The translations under genes and the position numbers were made by a program. DNA of 64,000 nucleotides from Xenorhabdus sp. BG5 (GTDB lineage: Bacteria > Pseudomonadota > Gammaproteobacteria > Enterobacterales > Enterobacteriaceae), in NCBI RefSeq assembly GCF_015163665.1, contig NZ_JADEUG010000007.1, forward strand, positions 1-64,000, written 5' to 3'. The number at the start of each line of letters is the position of its first letter. The stretch's first letter is position 1. This document shows positions 36,302 through 43,006 of this stretch, piece after piece. The notes under the pieces were generated by a model. It searched no databases. It was not told the origin of the DNA and saw nothing but the letters and a program-made list of their open reading frames with translations.

Positions 36302-37483
36302 ATGTTCAAATCGACTGAGCTGTATGAGAAAATAAAAGAAGTAAATAGTGACGCTATAAAATGGTTAATTACAAGTAATAACTTTTTTTATAGTCTCTCA
36401 ACTGAAGAACAACAAGAATTAAAAACCCATATTATTAGAGATGCCTTTAAATACCATTTTGAAAATAATGCTTACTACCGTGAACAATGTGAAAAGAAAG
36501 GGGTAAGACCCAGTGATATTCAAAATTACACAGATTTAGTCAATATCCCAGTTATTCCTGTATCCACATTTAAATCTGCAAATAGCCATCGTCTTTTGAG
36601 TAAACCTCTTTCCAGCATTGAACATGAGATGCGTTCGACAGGCACTAGTGGGATCCCGAGTGTTGCCCGTCGATGTGATGAAACAATGGACTACACTACC
36701 ATAGGTCTTTATAACTCATTTCGTGACATGCTTAAACTCTCCAGTGGCGCGGGACTTTGTTTATGTCCTTCCACAGAGGAAATTCCTGAAATGGGAATGA
36801 TAAAAGCATTCAATTGGCTGGCCGGGTTGCTGGATACAAATCGTTTTATGGTTAAGGAAGAGCGTTTTGTCCCGGAAGAAGCTGTCAGTCAATTAAAAGA
36901 ATGGCAAGGAAAATTTACCCGCCATCTGATAGGGCCTCCATTCCTTATTCATCGCTTTATCAGCTTCTTAAAAGCGACAAATACTAAGTTGGAACTGGAT
37001 AGCGGAAGTATGATCATTACACTTGGTGGTTGGAAGCGTTTCACTGGTGCCATGATCTCCCGTACCGAGTTTAATCAGGAGCTGGAAACTTGGTTAGGTA
37101 TTCCAGCTAACCAGGTTCGTGATATGTACGGGCTAGTCGAAGCTAACTTTTTGGCCATAGAGGATGAGTTTAATCAAAAACATATACCGCCTTATATTCA
37201 TTTCTCTGTTCGTGATCCGGAAAATTTATCCCGGGAAGTGGCTGATGGTGAAACCGGTCAGCTTGTTATTTTTGATCCCATAGCACGCTCAACACCGGGC
37301 ATGTTGTTGACTGAAGACATGATTTACCTGCGCACTGATCGTGATCCATCAGGGCGTAACTCGCAACGTATGCAATATGTTATGCGGGCGCCTTCTGCAA
37401 CGGAGTTCGGCTGCTGTGCCGTTAATCTGGAAAGTAAAATGTCTGCTGATGAACAAAGGGATGTATGCCCTGTTACTCAGTGA
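36302..37483 (+). CDS. LuxE-like acyl-protein synthetase / adenylate-forming enzyme
   Basis: The 393-residue protein belongs to the LuxE/acyl-protein synthetase branch of adenylating enzymes. In bioluminescence LuxE activates a fatty acid with ATP and holds it on a Cys for reduction. Visible features are the ATP-binding loop MRSTGTSGIPSVARR (about 112-126), GGWKRFTGAMISRTEFN, YGLVEANFLAIED near 280, and a C-terminal cysteine pair at about 371-372 (TEFGCCAVNLES), where LuxE carries its acyl-accepting Cys. No luxC, luxD or luciferase gene is nearby, so the partner acceptor must differ. It is the first gene of the operon, ten bases before the scaffold gene. Confidence 0.82.
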   Translation: MFKSTELYEKIKEVNSDAIKWLITSNNFFYSLSTEEQQELKTHIIRDAFKYHFENNAYYREQCEKKGVRPSDIQNYTDLVNIPVIPVSTFKSANSHRLLSKPLSSIEHEMRSTGTSGIPSVARRCDETMDYTTIGLYNSFRDMLKLSSGAGLCLCPSTEEIPEMGMIKAFNWLAGLLDTNRFMVKEERFVPEEAVSQLKEWQGKFTRHLIGPPFLIHRFISFLKATNTKLELDSGSMIITLGGWKRFTGAMISRTEFNQELETWLGIPANQVRDMYGLVEANFLAIEDEFNQKHIPPYIHFSVRDPENLSREVADGETGQLVIFDPIARSTPGMLLTEDMIYLRTDRDPSGRNSQRMQYVMRAPSATEFGCCAVNLESKMSADEQRDVCPVTQ

Positions 37484-37492
37484 GGTCTAATC

Positions 37493-37849
37493 ATGTTTAA
37501 TGAAATTATCACTGATAACTTCTGTAATCCTGATTTTCAGGGCAGCCTGACAAATTCTGATATTCAGTTGAAGTTGGGTAACCCGGTGTGTGGGGATACA
37601 GTGAATATTGATTTGTCATTGAGTGAAGAAGGGCGCATCAGTGCGGCCCGTTTTCAAGCTTGGGGATGTACGACTTCTTTAGCCATGTCTAACCAGTTTT
37701 GTCGCCAAGCTCAGGGAAGAACTCTGGCAGAGATCGCCCAATTAAGCACACAAGAGATCGCCAGCATGTTGGGTAAGCTGCAACCTTCACAGCAGCATTG
37801 TCTGGAAATGTTGCACGCTCTTTTTCAGCAGGTAAGGGAGCATATATGA
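37493..37849 (+). CDS. IscU/NifU-type Fe-S or sulfur scaffold, dedicated copy
   Basis: The 118-residue protein has the IscU fold with all recognised cluster ligands kept: C33 and D35 in GNPVCGDTV, C59 in AWGCTTSLA, and H102-C103 in QQHCLEML. This argues for a working scaffold rather than a degenerate relative. It is not the housekeeping iscU, because iscR, iscA, hscBA and fdx are absent here. Its stop overlaps the start of the cysteine desulfurase gene (ATGA), so the two are made together. Confidence 0.85.
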   Translation: MFNEIITDNFCNPDFQGSLTNSDIQLKLGNPVCGDTVNIDLSLSEEGRISAARFQAWGCTTSLAMSNQFCRQAQGRTLAEIAQLSTQEIASMLGKLQPSQQHCLEMLHALFQQVREHI

Positions 37850-39027
37850 CAATGTTGTACTTTGATTTCAATGCGACAACGCCACTGAGTCATAAGACAA
37901 AGACGGCAATTCAGGGCGTGTTGGATCAATTTGCCAATCCTTCCGGCAGATATCGTTTAAGCCAAAATCTGGTAACGTTGATTCATCAGGCAAAAGAGTC
38001 AATCGCTCAATTAGTGGGAGGTTCGCCAGAAAGGATCATTTTTACTTCTGGGGGGACAGAGAGCAATAATCTGGCTTTGCACAGTGTATTCAGCCAGCTT
38101 CCGGTTGGTCAATTGTCACGTTATCACGCCATCTGCTCCGCAATTGAACACTCTTCAATTCTGGAACCTCTGCGTTGGTACCAGGCGCAAGGCTTAAAGC
38201 TTACTGTCATTGAGCCGAGTAAAACAGGAAGAGTTGATCTGGACACCTTATGTCGTGCTATCACACCTCAAACGTGTTTCATCGCATTGATGGTAATCAA
38301 CAATGAAACTGGCGTTATTCAACCTTACGATCAGCTTGCTTCCAGGCTGAAAGGAAAAGGTATCCATCTTCATCTCGATGCCATACAAGCGGTAGGAAAA
38401 TGGCCGATAAGCCGTTTTGATGATATTCCACTAACTATTTCCTTTTCCGGGCATAAATTTTATGCCCCTAAAGGGGTGGGTGGGCTGTATTACAGCCAGC
38501 AAGTAAAAATCAATCCCTTACTACATGGAGGTGGGCAGGAACACGGCTTACGTAGTGGTACAGAAAACACATTAGGAATAGCCGGATTAGCGGCTGCCGC
38601 AAAAGAAGCTTATGAAGAATTGGTTCAACGCATTGATTACTGCCGTGAAATGAGAACGTACCTGCTTACTCAATTAGATAAGTTGGGTGTGAATTATCAC
38701 GTAAATGGTGAGATAAATCCTGAATATCAGGCTCCATGGACATTAAATGTCAGTTTCCCTGGTATTAGGGCAGAAGCGTTAGCAAGCAGATTGGATTTAT
38801 GCCATGGCATTTCTGTTTCTCTGGGATCTGCTTGTAGCAATAACTCTCATTCACCTCAGCGTTCACATGTTTTACTTGCGATGCAATCTCCTCATGACTA
38901 TATCGATAGTGCATTGCGGATCAGCTTTGGACATGTTACTGAGCGGCATGAAGTGAGTGTCTTGGCTAATGCCTTACAACAGGAAACACGGCATTTATTG
39001 GCCATTGCAGGAGAACAAAAAAGATGA
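37846..39027 (+). CDS. Cysteine desulfurase (IscS/NifS type), dedicated copy
   Basis: The enzyme removes sulfur from cysteine as an enzyme-bound persulfide, leaving alanine. The 393-residue protein has the PLP Lys in ISFSGHKFYAPKGVGG (K204), cofactor contacts in TSGGTESNNLAL and HLHLDAIQAVGK, and the substrate-binding HGGGQEHGLRSGTEN. The persulfide Cys is C330 in SLGSACSNNS, in a long mobile loop as in IscS. The start is ATG 37846, overlapping the scaffold stop; ATG 37852 is an alternative. It could serve cluster assembly, or deliver sulfur to the acyl intermediate made by its neighbours. Confidence 0.92.
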   Translation: MTMLYFDFNATTPLSHKTKTAIQGVLDQFANPSGRYRLSQNLVTLIHQAKESIAQLVGGSPERIIFTSGGTESNNLALHSVFSQLPVGQLSRYHAICSAIEHSSILEPLRWYQAQGLKLTVIEPSKTGRVDLDTLCRAITPQTCFIALMVINNETGVIQPYDQLASRLKGKGIHLHLDAIQAVGKWPISRFDDIPLTISFSGHKFYAPKGVGGLYYSQQVKINPLLHGGGQEHGLRSGTENTLGIAGLAAAAKEAYEELVQRIDYCREMRTYLLTQLDKLGVNYHVNGEINPEYQAPWTLNVSFPGIRAEALASRLDLCHGISVSLGSACSNNSHSPQRSHVLLAMQSPHDYIDSALRISFGHVTERHEVSVLANALQQETRHLLAIAGEQKR

Positions 39028-40721
39028 TGTTGGAGCATGCTCAAACACTATTATGCTGTTTTAAACATTATGCTTCACAGCAGCCAAATCAAATTGTATA
39101 TCGCTTTTTACCTTCAGGAGATTCAGAGACGGTTACCCTGACTTGGCAAGAATTGGAACAACGTTCCCATCAACTTGCTTGTGCCCTCGTTGCTGGAGGA
39201 CAACAAGGGAAAACGGTTATTCTGATGTACCCTGCTGGTCTGGAGTTTATTGTCGGATTATTAGCCTGTTTTAAAGCGGGGGCTATTGCTGTTCCATCCA
39301 ATGTCGTTCGGGGAAGTCGCCATCTACAAAGGTTAACTCAGATCTTGAATGACTCAGAAGCGAAAGTGATTCTGACCACCTCAGAGTTAAGCAGGGTTTT
39401 ATCAAATGAATTTCCTGATCTGGGGATCATGTATTACTCGGAAAATCAGCCGGTAGATGAAAGCACGGAACTTCCCTCAATCAGTCCGGGACAATTGGCC
39501 TTCCTACAATATACCTCTGGTTCCACTGATATTCCTAAAGGAGTGGTGGTCACTCACAATAACTTAATCCATAACTTGCGGGCAATGAATAATACTTTTG
39601 GCTTGCATGAAGGGTTAGTCATTGGAGGCTGGATACCCCAGTTTCATGATATGGGATTGGTGGGACATATTTTAATGACCATGGCACTCGGTGGACAATA
39701 TAACTTCATGTCACCCTTGTCATTTATCCAACGGCCATTACGTTGGTTACAGTTGATGCATGATTATAAAGCAGAATTCTGTTGTGCCCCTAATTTTGCT
39801 TACGACTTATGTGCTGACCAAGATTGCTCTGGGCTTAATCTGGATCTGTCCCGCTGGCGTTGGGCGGGGAATGGTGCCGAACCAGTCAGAAATGAAACGT
39901 TGATGCGTTTTTATCAGGCAGTTAAGGAATATGGGTTTATTTATCAAAGCCAAATACCCTGTTACGGTATGGCTGAAGCAACACTGGTAATCAGTTCATC
40001 CACGAGTGAAGATCCGCCACTGAGTTTAACGCTTTGCAACGGCAATCTGGAAAAAGGGAAACTTGCCTTAAAACCCGGTGGGATTGTAATGCAAGCTTGT
40101 GGTCAAGTTGCACCTGATCACCGAGTCGTGATTGTTAACCCCGACACAAAAGTATTGTGTGAGCCTGATGAAATCGGTGAGATCTGGGTCCAAGGACCAA
40201 GTATTGCCATAGGATATTGGAATAATCCGCAACAGACCCAACAAAACTTCATGGCTTATACGACCACTGGAGAAGGGCCTTTTCTCCGTACCGGTGATCT
40301 TGGTTGTCTGTACCAACACCACTTGTTGATCACCGGCCGTTTGAAGGATTTGATTATTATCCGAGGGCGGAATATCTATCCACAGGATATTGAGTACACG
40401 GCCACTATGCAATCAACATCCTTTCGTCCAGGAAAAGCAATTGCATTTGAACTGGGACAGCGGGTTGTTGTCGCCATCGAGCTGCAAAAAAATGTGGAAC
40501 AAGAACACAATTTCAGAGAATTGAAACGAAATGTAATTCAGGCACTCAATGCAGCGTTCGATATCGATATCGCTGACTTAGTGTTTATTCAAGCTAATAA
40601 ATTGCCTACAACTAGCAGTGGAAAAGTACAACGAAAACTCTGCCGTTCGCTTTACTTGCAAGGCAAATTACAGTTAGCCGATGTGCTGTCTACCACCGAA
40701 ACTCAAGGAGCATTAATATGA
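39024..40721 (+). CDS. Fatty acyl-AMP ligase (FAAL)
   Basis: FAALs activate a fatty acid as acyl-AMP and load it on a carrier protein, without making acyl-CoA. The 565-residue protein shows the ATP loop LQYTSGSTDIPKGVVVTHNN (about 153-172), GWIPQFHDMGLVGHIL, and CYGMAEATLVIS. The C-terminal hinge reads RTGDLGCLYQHHLLITGRLKD with IIIRGRNIYPQDIE, and the catalytic Lys lies in LPTTSSGKVQRK. The FHDMGLVGH and NIYPQDIE segments are typical of FAALs rather than acyl-CoA ligases. It overlaps both neighbours by four bases and should load the carrier protein encoded next. Confidence 0.9.
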   Translation: MMLEHAQTLLCCFKHYASQQPNQIVYRFLPSGDSETVTLTWQELEQRSHQLACALVAGGQQGKTVILMYPAGLEFIVGLLACFKAGAIAVPSNVVRGSRHLQRLTQILNDSEAKVILTTSELSRVLSNEFPDLGIMYYSENQPVDESTELPSISPGQLAFLQYTSGSTDIPKGVVVTHNNLIHNLRAMNNTFGLHEGLVIGGWIPQFHDMGLVGHILMTMALGGQYNFMSPLSFIQRPLRWLQLMHDYKAEFCCAPNFAYDLCADQDCSGLNLDLSRWRWAGNGAEPVRNETLMRFYQAVKEYGFIYQSQIPCYGMAEATLVISSSTSEDPPLSLTLCNGNLEKGKLALKPGGIVMQACGQVAPDHRVVIVNPDTKVLCEPDEIGEIWVQGPSIAIGYWNNPQQTQQNFMAYTTTGEGPFLRTGDLGCLYQHHLLITGRLKDLIIIRGRNIYPQDIEYTATMQSTSFRPGKAIAFELGQRVVVAIELQKNVEQEHNFRELKRNVIQALNAAFDIDIADLVFIQANKLPTTSSGKVQRKLCRSLYLQGKLQLADVLSTTETQGALI

Positions 40722-40963
40722 CCGAGCTGGAGTTAAAAGGCTGGCTGATTGAATATTTGACACCTTATTTCCAACGCCATGATATTCCTATCGGTGAACA
40801 CGTTTCTTTCGATAGCCTTGGCTTGGATTCTGCAAGCCGGGTAACACTGATTAGTCAGTTAGAAAAAACATTACAGCGAAAATTGGATCCTATTCTTGGC
40901 TATGAATACCCCACTATCCACGCTCTGGCTGAACATATATTGCAATTGGAGCCGACGCCATGA
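40718..40963 (+). CDS. Acyl carrier protein
   Basis: This 81-residue stand-alone carrier protein has the phosphopantetheine attachment serine S38 in SLGLDSASRV. The C-terminal YPTIHALAEHIL is typical of carriers from secondary metabolism. Overlap with the FAAL gene (ATGA) and with the monooxygenase gene (four bases) makes it the likely carrier on which the acyl chain is modified. It is distinct from housekeeping AcpP, which would sit in the fab cluster. Confidence 0.92.
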   Translation: MTELELKGWLIEYLTPYFQRHDIPIGEHVSFDSLGLDSASRVTLISQLEKTLQRKLDPILGYEYPTIHALAEHILQLEPTP

Positions 40964-42027
40964 AAATCGATTGCTTAATCGTTGGTGCAGGGCAAGCGGG
41001 GCTAACACTGGCTGTTACCCTTAACAAAAAAAAAATTAACACATTGATTCTGGAGCGAGACCAGCGTATTGGTGATGTTTGGCGTCGGCGCCCTGACAAT
41101 ATGTTGTTATTTACTTCCCGTATGATGAGCCAGCTGCCTGATTTTCCTTTGGCAGGTTCTCCTGATGGCTATCCGGGTAAGGATGAGATAGCGGATTATC
41201 TGGAACGTTACGCACATCATCATAATCTACACGTATTGACGGGCATGCAGGTGATCAGTGTAAAACATCAAGATGGGGTGTTTACTCTGACCACGCAAAA
41301 AGGGGAGCAGTTTTCTGCTCCTTGTTTAGTTAATGCCACTGGTGCTAACCAAGTACCAATTATCCCTGAGATGGCGAGCGATTTATCTCCCTCTGTCCAG
41401 CAACTGACGGCTGATCGTTATCAGAACCCCGAGCAATTTCAGGCGGGGTCACGGATTGCTGTCATAGGTGATGGCGCCAGTGGCCGACAGATAGCACAAG
41501 AACTTTCTTCCACGATGAAGGTGACATTATTCTGTGGTTCCCCTCGCCCGCTTGTACCCAATCGGGTTATGGGTAAGGATTTGTTCTGGTGGCTGCATAA
41601 GTCAAGGATATTGTATGCAAATACATCGAGCCTGGTCGGTAAAATAGTACAACGACGTAATCCACTTCCATGTGGTGAGCTTAATAACCCGCGTTTGTCT
41701 GCGCTTAATGTACAGATAGCGCCAAAATTAGTAAGGGCTGAAAACGAAACATTGTATGACCAACAAGGTAAAAAATATCACATTGATGGATTGATTTGGT
41801 GTGTAGGGTATAAGGAAGTCACGGATTGGTTAACCTTGCCTGGCGTTAGCAATTCGCAAGGTTTTATCTGCGAAAGTGGTCATATTAATGGAGGAAAAAC
41901 AGCCTATCCAGGGTTGTTTATTGTAGGCAGAAAATGGCTCAGTAGCCGTGGCTCTGAATTATTACTTGGTGCAGCCAGAGATGCACAACGGGTCGCACAA
42001 TGGGTGGAACAAAAGCTGGGGTCTTAA
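40960..42027 (+). CDS. Flavin-dependent monooxygenase-like oxidoreductase
   Basis: The 355-residue protein is an FAD/NAD(P)H enzyme of the flavin-containing monooxygenase/pyridine nucleotide-disulfide type. FAD binds at the N-terminal DCLIVGAGQAGLTLAVTL, and NADPH at RIAVIGDGASGRQIAQEL (about 165-185). The segment LVNATGANQVPIIPE between them and GLIWCVGYKEVTDWL near the C terminus fit the family. Expected chemistry is oxygenation of a soft nucleophile such as N or S, or a redox step. As last gene of the operon it would act on the carrier-bound product. There is no redox-active CxxC. Confidence 0.85.
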   Translation: MKIDCLIVGAGQAGLTLAVTLNKKKINTLILERDQRIGDVWRRRPDNMLLFTSRMMSQLPDFPLAGSPDGYPGKDEIADYLERYAHHHNLHVLTGMQVISVKHQDGVFTLTTQKGEQFSAPCLVNATGANQVPIIPEMASDLSPSVQQLTADRYQNPEQFQAGSRIAVIGDGASGRQIAQELSSTMKVTLFCGSPRPLVPNRVMGKDLFWWLHKSRILYANTSSLVGKIVQRRNPLPCGELNNPRLSALNVQIAPKLVRAENETLYDQQGKKYHIDGLIWCVGYKEVTDWLTLPGVSNSQGFICESGHINGGKTAYPGLFIVGRKWLSSRGSELLLGAARDAQRVAQWVEQKLGS

Positions 42028-42065
42028 TGTGTCTATTAATGACTAACTCTGCTATCTGACCAATA

Positions 42066-42103
42066 AATGGAATAAACTGCACAACTGATATGTTTATTCC
42101 ATT
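42066..42103. terminator. Convergent terminator after the biosynthetic operon
   Basis: A 12-bp perfect stem, AATGGAATAAAC with GTTTATTCCATT, and a 14-base loop lie between the monooxygenase gene and the convergent second osmC-like gene. Confidence 0.7.
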
Positions 42104-42155
42104 CTTGATGTAATTCAATCGATAATAAAAACGCTTACCATCTTGTTATAACTAT

Positions 42156-42599
42156 TTATTTATTCGGATAAACCTCAGTCACAATTTCCGGCGTATTGAC
42201 GATAGTATCGAGAATAGGGCAATTACTTTCGACAAAAGTAATAAAATCGCGGATCTCTTGTTCGGTATTATCGGCTTTAATATAAAATTTGGAGGTGATT
42301 TTTGAAAATCCCATTTTGGCGTTTTTATTTCTACCTGTGAAGCCATCGGTATCCAGTTCTCCTTCCATTTTAACCTGAATATCGATCAAATTGATTTTGT
42401 GCTTGCGGGCAAAGCTTTTTGCCACAATGCACTGACATGCACCAAATGCAGAAAGTAACGCTTCTACTGGATTCATCGCCTCATCGGTTCCACCGAGGCT
42501 TTTGGGTTCGTCGATATGGAAGGTAAAATCTCGCGATGAGCATTTCATTTTGAGATTGCTAACTGACTCAACTGTTGCAGTGAATAACGCTTTAGGCAT
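42156..42599 (-). CDS. OsmC/Ohr-family protein, copy 2
   Basis: The 147-residue protein is a paralogue of the copy at 31424-31867, with the same length, strand and upstream signals. It keeps both cysteines (FGACQCIVAKSF and ESNCPILDTI) and has an extra Cys two residues after the first. Runs such as ISKFYIKADNTEQEIRDFI-type sequence are shared nearly unchanged. A recent duplication with the island placed between the copies explains the arrangement. Confidence 0.88.
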   Translation of the reverse strand: MPKALFTATVESVSNLKMKCSSRDFTFHIDEPKSLGGTDEAMNPVEALLSAFGACQCIVAKSFARKHKINLIDIQVKMEGELDTDGFTGRNKNAKMGFSKITSKFYIKADNTEQEIRDFITFVESNCPILDTIVNTPEIVTEVYPNK

Positions 42600-42743
42600 A
42601 TTACTATCCTCAGGTTATTAATATAGGGATACCGCATCCCAGATAATAAAGAGAGAGTGATAATTAATCTATGTATTCTTTTTAAACGCTTATTAGAAGG
42701 GATTCTCTTTCAAGGTAATTATAGCGATAACGTAGGGAATTCC

Positions 42744-42983
42744 TTATTTTTTTAGGGCAAGCTGATAGGCTTTAGTATCACATTTTTGTGTTTCCGGGCA
42801 CTGCTTGCAACCCCCGCTGAGGCAGGAGGAAGCATCCACTTCCTCCAGTTTACCCATTATGACAAGCTGCTTGAGCATGGCTTCCACCATTGCCAGCGGT
42901 GCTGAAAACTGATGGCTCAATGATCTGGCATCGGTACGCCCGTTGAGGGCAACAGCATCTCTGATTTTCAGCAGGTTAATCAT
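42744..42983 (-). CDS. feoC: FeoC, small Fe-S winged-helix protein of the ferrous iron system
   Basis: FeoC is a 79-residue winged-helix protein that stabilises or regulates FeoB. The N-terminal helix-turn-helix (about 5-50, LLKIRDAVALNGRTDARSLS) is followed by the cysteine-rich wing CLSGGCKQCPETQKC with four Cys that can bind a cluster. It lies 23 bases downstream of feoB. Confidence 0.93.
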   Translation of the reverse strand: MINLLKIRDAVALNGRTDARSLSHQFSAPLAMVEAMLKQLVIMGKLEEVDASSCLSGGCKQCPETQKCDTKAYQLALKK

Positions 42984-43006
42984 TTATGGCTCCTCAATGG
43001 CTCCGG

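Noticed and set aside
36302-37483. LuxE as a sign of a bioluminescence (lux) operon
   Set aside because: luxC, luxD, luxA and luxB are all absent. The neighbours are Fe-S/sulfur and carrier-protein genes, so only the enzyme family, not the pathway, is shared.
37493-39027. Housekeeping isc operon
   Set aside because: iscR, iscA, hscB, hscA, fdx and iscX are missing, and the genes are translationally coupled to a fatty acyl-AMP ligase and a carrier protein.
31424-42599. Prophage or integrative element with attachment sites at the osmC-like copies
   Set aside because: No integrase, phage, conjugation or tRNA gene is present. The repeated unit is a whole gene with promoter rather than a short attachment core.
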